A stretch of 64,000 bases of DNA. It comes from Rhodococcus sp. HNM0563. Its GTDB lineage: Bacteria > Actinomycetota > Actinomycetes > Mycobacteriales > Mycobacteriaceae. Positions 34,680-43,196 of the stretch are shown here, piece after piece. The stretch lies in contig NZ_JAASAF010000009.1 of NCBI RefSeq assembly GCF_012726195.1, positions 124,001 through 188,000 on the forward strand, read 5' to 3'. The notes beneath the pieces were generated by a model. The model was not told where the DNA came from and did no database searches. It saw nothing but the letters and a program-made list of their open reading frames with translations. Both the position numbers and the translations under genes were made by a program. Each line of letters starts with the position of its first letter. The stretch's first letter is position 1.

Positions 34680-35105
34680 TCAGGCCAGGCGGACCGTTGC
34701 AGTGGCTCGCCCGAAGATCTTACGCCCTTCGGACTTCGCCACGATCGCGACCACTGCTGTCTTGCTGACCGGGTCCACCGACTTGACCTTGCCGGAGAAC
34801 TCGATTGCGGCGGCCTGATCGGCCTCCACGAACACCGGGCTCGTGAAACGAACGTTGTATTCGTTCACGGCACCCGGATCGCCGAGCCAGTCGGTTACGA
34901 AGCCGGCGGCGATGCCCATGGAGAGCATGCCGTGTCCGACGACGTTGCGCAAACCGGCAAGTTCGGCAACCTTGTCGCTCCAGTGGATCGGGTTGGGATC
35001 ACCCGAGACACCGGCGTAATTGACCAGGTTTCCACGCGTGAGCGTCACGACACGCGAAGGAAGTTCCTCGCCCGCCGTCACGTCATCGAAGCTACGGAGC
35101 GTCAT
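34680..35105 (-). CDS. hadB: (3R)-hydroxyacyl-ACP dehydratase subunit HadB (MaoC fold)
   Basis: 141 residues. The hydratase-2 motif is YAGVSGDPNPIHWSDKVAELAGL (about residues 30-52), with catalytic Asp and His, followed by NVVGHGMLSMGIAAGFV. In mycobacteria HadB is the catalytic subunit of the HadAB dehydratase of FAS-II, which removes water during mycolic-acid chain elongation. It overlaps hadA by 14 bp. The next gene downstream is tRNA-Trp, so there is no hadC between them. Confidence 0.93.
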   Translation of the reverse strand: MTLRSFDDVTAGEELPSRVVTLTRGNLVNYAGVSGDPNPIHWSDKVAELAGLRNVVGHGMLSMGIAAGFVTDWLGDPGAVNEYNVRFTSPVFVEADQAAAIEFSGKVKSVDPVSKTAVVAIVAKSEGRKIFGRATATVRLA

Positions 35106-35664
35106 GCATCATCACATCCTTGACAGCCTCCGCGATGTTCGCGTCGACCTCACCGCCCGTGCGGCCGACAAGCGTGGTCCACGTGGTGAGCACGAGATTG
35201 TCGTACTGGTCGGTGATGACGTTCTTCGTGGTGATGATGTCGCTGCCTGCCACCTGACGGAAGTCGTCGAGGTACACGTCGCAGAACAGTCGATCGCCGA
35301 CCTGGATCGGGCGGTGGAAGACCAACCGCTGATCGGTCTGCATGATCTGGCTGAGGTCGTATCCGGTGACGATCTCCTCGAACAGCTTGCGCTGGGCGAT
35401 GATCCCGATGATCGACACGAAGGTCAGCGGCGCGATCAGACCGTCGTATCCGAGGCCTTTCGCAGCTTCTTCGTCGTGATGCGCGGGGTGAGTATCGAGC
35501 ACGGCGCGGGCGTATTCACGAACCTTCTCGCGGCCGACTTCGTAGAAGTCGTCGACACGGTAATGGTGCCCGACCATGGACGCGGCATGAGCCGCAGCAT
35601 CGAACGGGATCCCGGCCCGTTCGGTCACGTCCACGGGTTGCTCATTCATGATGGTGCCAGTCAT
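35092..35664 (-). CDS. hadA: (3R)-hydroxyacyl-ACP dehydratase subunit HadA (MaoC fold)
   Basis: 190 residues from the ATG at 35664 (MNEQPVDV follows shortly), with GGAGG 8 bases upstream; it is about 30 residues longer than the M. tuberculosis protein. The double-hotdog half-domain has PFDAAAHAASMVGHHYRVDDFYEVGREKVREYARAV and LVFHRPIQVGDRLFCDVYLDDF, but lacks the catalytic D-x-x-x-x-H motif. By family knowledge it binds the long acyl chain while HadB does the chemistry. This supports a mycolic-acid-bearing cell envelope. Confidence 0.92.
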   Translation of the reverse strand: MTGTIMNEQPVDVTERAGIPFDAAAHAASMVGHHYRVDDFYEVGREKVREYARAVLDTHPAHHDEEAAKGLGYDGLIAPLTFVSIIGIIAQRKLFEEIVTGYDLSQIMQTDQRLVFHRPIQVGDRLFCDVYLDDFRQVAGSDIITTKNVITDQYDNLVLTTWTTLVGRTGGEVDANIAEAVKDVMMHDAP

Positions 35665-35751
35665 ACGCAAAACCTCCGCAATTCCGCTCAACGCCTAACG
35701 GCGTGGGCGGCACTGCGGAGAGCTCACGCGTCGACGTCGATCCCGAACAGA

Positions 35752-35919
35752 CTACTTCGACTCGCGATGCGCCTGATGGGTGCCGCAGTTCGGGCAGAAC
35801 TTCTTCAGCTCGAGGCGGTCGGGATCGTTACGACGGTTCTTCTTCGTGATGTAATTGCGGTGCTTGCACACCTCGCAGGCCAGGGTGATCTTCGGCCGAA
35901 CGTCGGTGGAGGAGGCCAC
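35752..35919 (-). CDS. rpmG: Ribosomal protein L33
   Basis: 55 residues from the GTG at 35919 with AAGAAGG 6 bases upstream. Zinc-ribbon (C+) form: CEVC and CPNC. The sequence [34 protein letters not shown] is typical. It lies between tRNA-Met and hadA, as in mycobacteria. Zinc-containing L33 is the zinc-replete form; a zinc-free paralogue may exist elsewhere. Confidence 0.96.
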   Translation of the reverse strand: MASSTDVRPKITLACEVCKHRNYITKKNRRNDPDRLELKKFCPNCGTHQAHRESK

Positions 35920-35980
35920 GGGATGCCTTCTTTCGCGTAAATCTGATCGCTTCGGATCAGGGTGGTTCGTTCTACTTCGG

Positions 35981-36053
35981 TAGCGGTGACCGGACTTGAA
36001 CCGGCGACGCAACGATTATGAGTCGTTTGCTCTACCAACTGAGCTACACCGCC
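35981..36053 (-). tRNA. tRNA-Met, elongator type (anticodon CAT)
   Basis: 73 nt. Acceptor GGCGGTG (36053-36047) pairs with CACCGCT (35988-35982; the terminal pair is G-T), discriminator A. D-arm TAGCTCAGTTGGTAGAGC, anticodon CAT in GACTCATAATC, T-arm CGGTTCAAGTCCG. The G-T terminal pair and discriminator A fit an elongator better than an initiator. CCA is not encoded. Confidence 0.95.
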
Positions 36054-36097
36054 TCGGTGTCGAGTGTCGCATATATTGGCGCCACTCCAATCCAGCG

Positions 36098-36170
36098 AGC
36101 CCCCTGACGGAATCGAACCGTCGACCTTTTCCTTACCATGGAAACGCTCTGCCGACTGAGCTAAGGGGGC
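36098..36170 (-). tRNA. tRNA-Thr (anticodon GGT)
   Basis: 73 nt. Acceptor GCCCCCT (36170-36164) pairs with AGGGGGC (36105-36099), discriminator T. D-arm TAGCTCAGTCGGCAGAGC, anticodon stem TTTCC/GGAAA with loop ATGGTAA, T-arm CGGTTCGATTCCG. It lies 44 bp upstream of tRNA-Met on the same strand. Confidence 0.96.
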
Positions 36171-36400
36171 GCGGCCACCGTGAGCATCTCTGCTCCCTGC
36201 GGCCTCCAAAAGATTACACACACTCGCCGTGAGTACAAAATCGGCAGGTCGGTGCACATAAACGTCCTCCGGGCCACGAACGCGCTACCGGTGTCCGCAG
36301 GGCGAACGACCCGGACGAACACGTCCGTCGACGACCACCTGCCGATAGCCCTGAGCCCATCACCCGCAGCAGTGCCGTGAACGCAGCACCTGCAGATGCA
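36171..36400. other. Intergenic stretch between tRNA-Thr and the tRNA-Tyr terminator
   Basis: About 230 bases. I see no credible coding sequence; the open frames here overlap tRNA genes or lack an SD. It must contain the promoter of the tRNA-Thr/tRNA-Met/rpmG/hadA unit on the minus strand, but I could not pick a convincing -35/-10 pair. Confidence 0.5.
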
Positions 36401-36433
36401 GAACAACCCCGGTTCGAGGAACCGGGGTTGTTC
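36401..36433 (-). terminator. Terminator hairpin downstream of tRNA-Tyr
   Basis: Perfect 15-bp stem GAACAACCCCGGTTC (36401-36415) with its complement at 36419-36433 and a 3-base loop, 5 bp after the tRNA-Tyr gene. Confidence 0.85.
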
Positions 36434-36437
36434 TGTG

Positions 36438-36520
36438 TGGCAGATGTAGGATTCGAACCTACGTAGGCATACGCCGACGGATTTACAGTCCGCTCCCATT
36501 GGCCGCTCGGGCAATCTGCC
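36438..36520 (-). tRNA. tRNA-Tyr (anticodon GTA)
   Basis: 83 nt with a long variable arm. Acceptor GGCAGAT (36520-36514) pairs with ATCTGCC (36445-36439), discriminator A. Anticodon GTA in GGACTGTAAATCC, T-arm TAGGTTCGAATCCTA. A possible promoter upstream on the minus strand is TTGCAA (36587-36582) with TATTCT (36562-36557), spacing 19. It is followed by its own terminator. Confidence 0.95.
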
Positions 36521-36671
36521 GGGTGCGATCGGGGATTGCTCCTCGATGCGTTTGGAAGAATACAACGCAGACCCCCCTCGATTGCAAACCGGGTGGTTAC
36601 GGGGTTGGGCGAAGCGATAACGTCGGCTGTACAAGACCCCTACCGACCGATCCGAAGTGGAGATTCTCAAC

Positions 36672-37163
36672 GTGGCTGATTCGTCGTTCGATGTGGTGAG
36701 CAAGGTCGATCGCCAGGAGGTGGACAACGCCCTCAACCAGGCAGCGAAGGAGATCGCGAACCGCTTCGACTTCCGCAACACCGGTGCCTCCATCGCATGG
36801 GCAGGCGAGGAGTCCATCACGATCACCGCCGACACGGAAGACCGCGTCCTCGCAGCACTCGATGTGTTCAAGGAGAAACTGATCCGGCGCGATCTCTCTC
36901 TCAAGGCCTTCGACGCAGGTGAACCGGCCCAGTCCGGAAAGACCTACAAACTCACCGGTTCGCTCGTGGAGGGCATCTCCCAGGAGAACGCGAAGAAGAT
37001 CTCCAAACTGATCCGTGACGAAGGCCCGAAAGGCGTCAAGGCCCAGATCCAAGGCGACGAGCTGCGAGTGAGCAGCAAGAAGCGCGACGACCTCCAGTCG
37101 GTGATCTCACTGCTGAAGAACGCAGATCTCGATATCGCACTGCAGTTCGTCAACTACCGCTGA
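36672..37163 (+). CDS. YajQ family nucleotide/c-di-GMP-binding protein
   Basis: 163 residues from the GTG at 36672, the standard YajQ length; GGAG lies about 9 bases upstream. [32 protein letters not shown] and IKNADLDI-like C-terminal [17 protein letters not shown] are the family signatures. Some YajQ proteins bind cyclic di-GMP and act with LysR regulators; others bind RNA or tRNA. It is divergent from tRNA-Tyr and convergent with htpX. Confidence 0.93.
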   Translation: MADSSFDVVSKVDRQEVDNALNQAAKEIANRFDFRNTGASIAWAGEESITITADTEDRVLAALDVFKEKLIRRDLSLKAFDAGEPAQSGKTYKLTGSLVEGISQENAKKISKLIRDEGPKGVKAQIQGDELRVSSKKRDDLQSVISLLKNADLDIALQFVNYR

Positions 37164-37206
37164 GAACGTCCGCGGACCGATCACATTCCGTCCCCACACC
37201 GGACGC

Positions 37207-37242
37207 GCGGGTGCCTTCTGTGAGCTCGATGAGGGCACCCGC
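37207..37242. terminator. Hairpin between convergent yajQ and htpX
   Basis: GCGGGTGCC (37207-37215) pairs with GGCACCCGC (37234-37242) around an 18-base loop. It is in the convergent gap and could serve both genes. Confidence 0.6.
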
Positions 37243-37257
37243 CCTGTGTCCGCAGAC

Positions 37258-38121
37258 TCAGAGCGGGCCCGCCATGCGTTCGAGCCGCGCGATCCGGTCG
37301 GCCATGGGCGGGTGAGTCGAGAACAGCCGACCCATCTTCTCGCCGGCCCTGAACGGGTTCGCAATCATCATGTGCGACTGGGCCGCCAGTTTGGGTTCCG
37401 GTGGCAGCGGTGCGGCCTGGGTGCCGCGTTCGAGCTTGCGCAGGGCCGAGGCCAGTGCCAGCGGGTCGCCGGTGAGCTCGGCCCCCGATTGGTCGGCCTG
37501 ATACTCGCGTGAACGCGAGACGGCGAGTTTGACGACGGTGGCCGCGATCGGGCCCAGCAGCGACACCAGCAGCAGCGCGAGGGGGTTCGCACCGCCCCCA
37601 CGGTTGCCGCCGAACGCACTCGCGAAGAACGCGAAGTTGGCCAGCCCCGAGATCACCGCGGCCATCGCACCCGCGACCGACGAGATCAAGATGTCGCGGT
37701 TGTACACATGCGACAGCTCGTGACCGAGTACCGCGCGGAGTTCGCGTTCGTCGAGAATCTGCAAGATGCCCGATGTACAGCACACCGCGGCATTTCGGGG
37801 GTTCCGTCCGGTCGCGAACGCGTTCGGTGCGTTGGTCGGACTGATGTACAGCCGCGGCATGGGCTGGTGCGCGGTCGTCGCGAGTTCGCGCACGATGCGG
37901 TAGATCTGCGGTGCCTGTACCTCGGTGATCGGCTGAGCGTGCATCGCCCGCAGCGCGAGCTTGTCGCTGTTGAAGTACGCGTAGGCGTTCATACCGACGG
38001 CCATCACAACCGAGATCACCAGGATGGTCGTGTTCTGGAACAGCGCACCGATGAACACGATCAGCGCGGACATCCCGATCAGCAGCCCCGCCGTCTTCAG
38101 GCGGTTGGCATTTCCGTGCAC
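37258..38121 (-). CDS. htpX: HtpX-like zinc metalloprotease
   Basis: 287 residues from the GTG at 38121 with a GGGAGAGG SD; M. tuberculosis HtpX is about the same length. Two N-terminal membrane helices (about residues 10-27 and 31-48). The zinc motif H134-E-L-S-H138 sits in [17 protein letters not shown], and the third ligand is the Glu of [13 protein letters not shown]. Two more hydrophobic segments follow the active site. HtpX degrades damaged membrane proteins from the cytosolic side. Confidence 0.95.
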   Translation of the reverse strand: MHGNANRLKTAGLLIGMSALIVFIGALFQNTTILVISVVMAVGMNAYAYFNSDKLALRAMHAQPITEVQAPQIYRIVRELATTAHQPMPRLYISPTNAPNAFATGRNPRNAAVCCTSGILQILDERELRAVLGHELSHVYNRDILISSVAGAMAAVISGLANFAFFASAFGGNRGGGANPLALLLVSLLGPIAATVVKLAVSRSREYQADQSGAELTGDPLALASALRKLERGTQAAPLPPEPKLAAQSHMMIANPFRAGEKMGRLFSTHPPMADRIARLERMAGPL

Positions 38122-38239
38122 GTCACGCCTCTCCCCGAAGATCGCTCCTGTCGGACAGCGTTTGCGCTGCCCGACCCGGCGACATCTGTCCATCTACCTG
38201 CCCGTGCAACGGACGAGCGAACCGAGAGGTTCCCAGTGA

Positions 38240-39289
38240 CTACCCGACGCGAGCGACCGTGAAATCGACCAGGCGACGAAGTGCCTCGTTGGCAGGTCCC
38301 TGCGGTAGCGCATCGAGCTCCGCGTGCGCCTGATCGACGTAGGTCTGCAAGGTCTTCTTGGCGGCATCCATCCCCGGCGACCGCCCGAGCAGTTCGAGCG
38401 CTTCCGCAATCAACGCCTCGTCCTCGAGGGGACCGACGAGAAGTTCTCGGAGACGATCGGCATCAGGTCCCTCGTCCTTCAACGCATACAGCACAGGCAG
38501 GGTGTGGACACCCTCGCGTAGGTCGGTGCCGGGCGTCTTGCCCGAGTCCGTGGTATCCGACGCGATGTCGATGATGTCGTCGACGATCTGGAATGCGACG
38601 CCCACCGCGTCACCGAGGCGCTCGAGGCGCTCGATCTGCTCGTCGTCGGCACCCGAGAACGTGCCTCCGAACCGGCCGGCAGCGGCGATCAACGATCCGG
38701 TCTTCTCCCACACCACCCGCAGATAGTGCTCGACCGGGTCCTTCTGCTCGCTCGCACCGATGGTTTCGCGCATCTGACCGGTGACCAACTCGGCGAACGT
38801 CTTCGCGATGACCTCCACCGCGGACGGTCCGAGTGTGGAGGTGAGCCGGGACGCATGGGCGAACAGATAGTCGCCGGCCAGGATTGCCACGCTGTTGCCC
38901 CATCGCATGTTCGCACTGGGCGCTCCGCGCCGGACAGTCGCTTCGTCCATCACGTCGTCGTGATAGAGCGTGGCGAGATGGACAAGCTCCACCACGGTCG
39001 CGGCCGTCACGATCGACGGGTCGTTCGGCTTGGGTCCCAACTGCCCCGTGAGCACCGCGAACAGCGGCCGGAACCGCTTCCCTCCGGCTTTCGCGAGATG
39101 CAGCGCAGCTTCGGTCAGGAAGTCTTCACCGTCGGACAGTTCTTCGACCATCAACGTCTCGACCGCGGCCAACCCGCCCCGCACGTTCTCGGCCAGGACC
39201 GGGTCGCCGAGTTCCACACCTGCGACCATGGTGTTCGACACCGTGCCGGCGGCCGGCGCCGTCCCCTCAGTGCTCACAGAAGTACCCAT
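38240..39289 (-). CDS. grcC: All-trans polyprenyl diphosphate synthase (GrcC-type, menaquinone side chain)
   Basis: 349 residues. First aspartate-rich motif D111-D-V-M-D115, second D237-D-I-I-D241, plus GGKRFRPLF for isopentenyl diphosphate binding. It makes a long-chain prenyl diphosphate from FPP or GGPP and IPP. The product length (octaprenyl or nonaprenyl) cannot be set from sequence alone. The position beside menJ and menG shows it feeds MenA. It is divergent from menJ with about 95 bp between the starts. Confidence 0.93.
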   Translation of the reverse strand: MGTSVSTEGTAPAAGTVSNTMVAGVELGDPVLAENVRGGLAAVETLMVEELSDGEDFLTEAALHLAKAGGKRFRPLFAVLTGQLGPKPNDPSIVTAATVVELVHLATLYHDDVMDEATVRRGAPSANMRWGNSVAILAGDYLFAHASRLTSTLGPSAVEVIAKTFAELVTGQMRETIGASEQKDPVEHYLRVVWEKTGSLIAAAGRFGGTFSGADDEQIERLERLGDAVGVAFQIVDDIIDIASDTTDSGKTPGTDLREGVHTLPVLYALKDEGPDADRLRELLVGPLEDEALIAEALELLGRSPGMDAAKKTLQTYVDQAHAELDALPQGPANEALRRLVDFTVARVG

Positions 39290-39385
39290 CCTGTCTGTCG
39301 GCTCGGCTCCACGGTAGTGAACCTAGCCGCTCGTTTCGTCGGCCACCTCGTCGAGGCGCAGATCCGCGCCTGAGAAGATGGACGC

Positions 39386-40657
39386 GTGGTGGCCGAGAAT
39401 TCCGCGGGAGAACCGCGCCGATCCGTGTTCTACATGCCCGACAGTACCGACGTACTCGTCATCGGCGCTGGTCCAGCAGGGTCATCCGCCGCAGCCTGGG
39501 CTGCGCGATCCGGACGCGAGGTGCTTCTGGTCGACTCGGCCATGTTCCCCCGCGACAAGACCTGCGGCGACGGACTGACTCCGCGGGCGGTCGCAGAGCT
39601 CGATCGGCTCGGACTGGGCGAGTGGGTGCGCACACGCACCGTCAACCGCGGACTGCGGCTGGAGGGATTCGGAGGCAGCTTCGAACTTCCGTGGCCGTCT
39701 GGGGCGTTCCCGTCATCGGGCAGTGCCGTCCCTCGCACCGAACTCGACGATCGACTCCGCCGCACCGCGGTGCAGGCAGGTGCACAGATGGCCGAGGGCG
39801 CGAAAGCGGTCGACGTGGTGCGCGACGGTGATCGGGTGACCGCTGTGGTCTTCCGCACGGCCGACGGCCCTCGCACGGTCGCGTGCCGACGTCTCGTCGT
39901 CGCCGATGGTGTCCGCTCCCCGCTCGGCAAAGTACTCGGCAGGCAGTGGCATCGCGACACGGTCTACGGCGTCGCGGCCCGTGCCTACGCGACCTCGCCT
40001 CGCAGCGACGATCCGTGGATCACGTCACATCTCGAACTTCGGGACGACTCGGGGACGCTGCAGGCCGGATACGGATGGGTGTTCCCGCTGGGAACCGGTG
40101 AGGTGAACCTCGGAGTAGGAACTCTGGCGACCGCCGCGCGCCCCGCGAACGGGTCGCTTCGTCCGTTGATCGAGCTGTACGCGTCGAAGCGTCGTTCCGA
40201 ATGGAAACTCGGCGAGGTGAATCGCGTCGCATCGGCCCTGCTCCCGATGGGTGGGGCGGTCTCCGGTGTCGCCGGGCGCAACTGGGCTCTGATCGGGGAT
40301 GCCGCGGCCTGCGTGAATCCGCTCAACGGCGAAGGTATCGATTACGGACTCGAAGGCGGACGGCTGATAGCTGATCTTCTCGACAGCGACGACCTCACCG
40401 AGACGTGGCCGGCATTATTACGGGAGCACTACGGCAGGGCGTTTTCCACAGCTCGGCGACTCGCCGGACTGCTCACACGGCCTAAGTTCCTGCCCTCGAC
40501 CGGGCCCGTGGGAATGCGCTCACGCACCTTGATGACGGTGGCCGTGCGGGTGATGGGAAATCTCGTCACCGACGAGGACCACGACCTGGTCGCCCGTGTG
40601 TGGCGGACCAGCGGGCGGGTCTCGATGAGATGGGATCGACAGCCCCTTTTCTCCTGA
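39386..40657 (+). CDS. menJ: Geranylgeranyl-reductase-family FAD enzyme, menaquinone saccharide-tail reductase type (MenJ)
   Basis: 423 residues with a GTG start at 39386; a start at the ATG of MPDSTDVLVIGAGPAG would also be possible. FAD motif VLVIGAGPAGSSAAAWAARSG, the motif PRDKTCGDGLTPRAV, and WALIGDAAACVNPLNGEGIDYGLEGG for flavin binding. In M. tuberculosis MenJ (Rv0561c) saturates the beta isoprene unit of menaquinone. Flanked by the prenyl synthase and menG. It is followed by a tandem duplication after its stop codon. Confidence 0.9.
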   Translation: MVAENSAGEPRRSVFYMPDSTDVLVIGAGPAGSSAAAWAARSGREVLLVDSAMFPRDKTCGDGLTPRAVAELDRLGLGEWVRTRTVNRGLRLEGFGGSFELPWPSGAFPSSGSAVPRTELDDRLRRTAVQAGAQMAEGAKAVDVVRDGDRVTAVVFRTADGPRTVACRRLVVADGVRSPLGKVLGRQWHRDTVYGVAARAYATSPRSDDPWITSHLELRDDSGTLQAGYGWVFPLGTGEVNLGVGTLATAARPANGSLRPLIELYASKRRSEWKLGEVNRVASALLPMGGAVSGVAGRNWALIGDAAACVNPLNGEGIDYGLEGGRLIADLLDSDDLTETWPALLREHYGRAFSTARRLAGLLTRPKFLPSTGPVGMRSRTLMTVAVRVMGNLVTDEDHDLVARVWRTSGRVSMRWDRQPLFS

Positions 40658-40663
40658 GCGATC

Positions 40664-40699
40664 GGCTCGTCCGAGACGCGGGGCTCATCTGAGACGCGG
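40664..40699. repeat. 18-bp tandem duplication after the menJ stop codon
   Basis: Two copies of an 18-bp unit, GGCTCGTCCGAGACGCGG (40664-40681) and GGCTCATCTGAGACGCGG (40682-40699), differing at two bases. They fill the gap between the menJ stop (40657) and the convergent menG stop (40702). Confidence 0.8.
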
Positions 40700-40701
40700 C
40701 G

Positions 40702-41400
40702 TTACCGCACGGCGTGATGCAGCACGGTGATGCCGCCGGTGAGGTTGCGCCACCGCACGTTGCTCCAGCCGGCGGCCTCGATGCGCTCGGCGAGCTCTTT
40801 CTGCGCGGGCCACGCACGAATCGATTCCGCAAGATAGACGTACGCGTCGGGATTGCTGCTCACCAGCCGGGCCACTCCTGGAAGCGCCTGCATGACCACT
40901 TCCATGTACACCGAGCGCAACGGCTCGTGCACGGGCGTGGAGAACTCGCACACGACGAGTCGACCGCCCGGCTTGGTCACCCGCGCGATCTCCCGCAGTG
41001 CCGCGTCGATGTCGGCGACGTTGCGCAGACCGAACGAGATCGTGGCGGCGTCGAACACGGCATCGGCGAACGGGAGGCGCATCGCGTCGCCGGCGACCAT
41101 GGGCACCTTCCGGAACTCACCGGCGTGGAGCATCCCCTTGGAAAAATCCGTCGCGACAACCCACGCGCCGGAGCGGCCGAGTTCGACCGTCGAGACACCT
41201 GTTCCGGCGGCGAGATCGAGCACTCGCTCCCCCGGTTCCAGATCCAGCGCTGCTCGGGTGGCACGACGCCACTGCCTGTCCAGCCCGAACGTCAGCACCG
41301 TATTGGTCAGGTCGTAACGCTCGGCGACCCCGTCGAACATGGACGCGACCTCGCGCGGCTCCTTGTCGAGAAATGCGCGCGATCCGTGAGTTTTTGCCAC
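40702..41400 (-). CDS. menG: Demethylmenaquinone methyltransferase
   Basis: 232 residues. N-terminal [31 protein letters not shown] is the UbiE/MenG signature. The SAM motif is [15 protein letters not shown], and the second signature is [22 protein letters not shown]. It methylates demethylmenaquinone, the last step of menaquinone synthesis. Convergent with menJ, 75 bp from the glycosyltransferase gene upstream. Confidence 0.96.
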   Translation of the reverse strand: MAKTHGSRAFLDKEPREVASMFDGVAERYDLTNTVLTFGLDRQWRRATRAALDLEPGERVLDLAAGTGVSTVELGRSGAWVVATDFSKGMLHAGEFRKVPMVAGDAMRLPFADAVFDAATISFGLRNVADIDAALREIARVTKPGGRLVVCEFSTPVHEPLRSVYMEVVMQALPGVARLVSSNPDAYVYLAESIRAWPAQKELAERIEAAGWSNVRWRNLTGGITVLHHAVR

Positions 41401-41475
41401 GGCCGAAACGTTACCTTCCCGTGGGGCGGGCCCTGCCGCGACACCACCCCGTATAGAGGTGCTGTGAGACCACGG

Positions 41476-42618
41476 TTACGCGGTGCGCGGAAGCATGCGG
41501 GATGTGTCCCCCTGCACCTCCCGGTAATGCCCGAGGAGTTGGTCACAGATCACCGGCCAGGTGCGGCCGAGCACACTGCGACGGGCCGCACGACCGAACT
41601 CCGACCGCAGCTGCGCGTCGGCAAGCGCACTGAGCGCCCCCGGCAGGAGCTCGGCGAACCGGTCAGCGGGCAGCCGGTACCCGTTGCGACAGTGTGCGAC
41701 GAGATCCCTGGGGCCACCCGCGTCGGGTACAACGGTCGGCAGACCGCTGGCCTGCGCCTCCTGCACCGCCTGGCAGAACGTCTCGTGCTCGCCCGGATGG
41801 ACGAAGACATCGAGGCTCGCGTACGCCCGTGCCAGATCGTCGCCATCGAGTTGCCCGGTGAACACGGCCTCCGGCATCAGAGCTTCGAGCCGAGCGCGCT
41901 CGGAACCGTCCCCCACCACCACGAGCCGGAACGCACCTCCCTGCGCGACGTCGACGAGTCGCTCGACGTGCTTCTCCGGCGCAAGACGACCGACGAACCC
42001 GAGGATCGGACGCCCGTCCGGTGACCACTGCGCGCGAAGTGTGTCGTCTCTCTTCGACGGCGCGAACCTGTCGATGTCGACGCCTCGCCCCCACCGATGG
42101 ACGCGAGGAACGCCGTGAGCGACGAGCGCGTCGACCGCAGACGACGACGGAGCGAGAGTCCGGTCACATCCACTGTGGAGTCGACGCGTCCACCGCCATG
42201 AGACCCGCGCCGCGACTCCGAGTCCGTAGCTTTCCGCGAATCCTGCGACATCGGTTTGATAGATCGCAACGGTCGGCACGAGCAGCCTCTTCGCCACTGC
42301 GAGTCCGCCTGCTCCGAGGACGAACGGCGACGCGAGGTGAATCACCTGGGGATCGAACGCGCGCAACGTGGCAACCATGTCGAGCTGAGGCACCCCGACC
42401 GGCAGCGAACTGATCTTCGGCACGCGTACCGCGGGGACTCGGCGCACGGGGACACCGAGATGCTCGGTCGGCGCGGGATCAAGACCCGCAACGGTGTCCG
42501 GCGCCACGATGATCGCGTCGTGACCCCCGCGATCGAGATGCTCGAGTACCCGCAGTACCGAGTTGGTCACGCCGTTGACGTTCGGGAGGAAGGATTCCGC
42601 GACGATGGCTACTCGCAC
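41476..42618 (-). CDS. mgtA: MgtA-type alpha-mannosyltransferase (GT4)
   Basis: 380 residues from the GTG at 42618, matching the length of mycobacterial MgtA. GT-B fold: the N-terminal [38 protein letters not shown] carries the GVTNSV acceptor-side motif. The C-terminal domain has [17 protein letters not shown] and the EX7E element [21 protein letters not shown]. MgtA uses GDP-mannose to mannosylate glucuronosyl diacylglycerol in corynebacteria and mycobacteria. It makes glycolipids related to lipomannan. The acceptor here is inferred from homology. It is 93 bp downstream of the DUF3592 gene. Confidence 0.88.
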   Translation of the reverse strand: MRVAIVAESFLPNVNGVTNSVLRVLEHLDRGGHDAIIVAPDTVAGLDPAPTEHLGVPVRRVPAVRVPKISSLPVGVPQLDMVATLRAFDPQVIHLASPFVLGAGGLAVAKRLLVPTVAIYQTDVAGFAESYGLGVAARVSWRWTRRLHSGCDRTLAPSSSAVDALVAHGVPRVHRWGRGVDIDRFAPSKRDDTLRAQWSPDGRPILGFVGRLAPEKHVERLVDVAQGGAFRLVVVGDGSERARLEALMPEAVFTGQLDGDDLARAYASLDVFVHPGEHETFCQAVQEAQASGLPTVVPDAGGPRDLVAHCRNGYRLPADRFAELLPGALSALADAQLRSEFGRAARRSVLGRTWPVICDQLLGHYREVQGDTSRMLPRTA

Positions 42619-42710
42619 CACGCCACCATGAACGATGCGCCGGTCGACGAGGTGCGCGGGAGTTGACCGGCCGACGAAGACGAAGCGAACGTTTCGTACC
42701 GGGCGTCGCC

Positions 42711-43196
42711 TCACGCGAGGGGCGACGGCTCCGGCTCGGTCCGGGAGAACCTTCGCAGGTACACGAGAAGCCCACCGGCGATCACCCAGGTGACGACCAT
42801 CACCGACCCTGCCGGCACGATCGCGATCCGCGCATCCCGGCCGGTGACCCGGACGAGATCGGGATCACTGCGCGCATATTCGACTGCGATGCGCTGCCCG
42901 GTGGTGAGCCCTGTGGGATAGAGCACACCCAGCTCCGGGTTGTGCGTCACCCCATCGGGAGTGACGAAGCTCACCGCAGACCGGAGTGATCCCGCCGACA
43001 ACACCTCGGCCGATGCGGTGCCCATGTCGGATCGGATCGTGTGATCGTTGCGCCACGCCCCGAGTACCAGGATCACCGACAGTGCGGAAATGCCGATGGC
43101 GATGGCGAGAACAACTCGCCGGGCGCGCGCCACCGCTGGCACCGTGCTGGTTGCACCCGCTGTGCGCCCGCTTCGAACGCCTGACTCCGTCATCAC
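42711..43196 (-). CDS. DUF3592 membrane protein
   Basis: 161 residues (GTG at 43196 or ATG at 43193). Two membrane helices, at about residues 27-47 ([22 protein letters not shown]) and 128-148. Between them is a soluble loop with [13 protein letters not shown] and [25 protein letters not shown], typical of DUF3592. The start overlaps the menD stop (TGATG/GTGA), so it is translated with menD, as in mycobacteria. No function is established. Confidence 0.82.
   Translation of the reverse strand: MMTESGVRSGRTAGATSTVPAVARARRVVLAIAIGISALSVILVLGAWRNDHTIRSDMGTASAEVLSAGSLRSAVSFVTPDGVTHNPELGVLYPTGLTTGQRIAVEYARSDPDLVRVTGRDARIAIVPAGSVMVVTWVIAGGLLVYLRRFSRTEPEPSPLA

Noticed and set aside
36161-36904. Minus-strand open frame over the tRNA genes and yajQ
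   Set aside because: It runs through tRNA-Tyr and the yajQ coding region on the other strand; no motif or SD.
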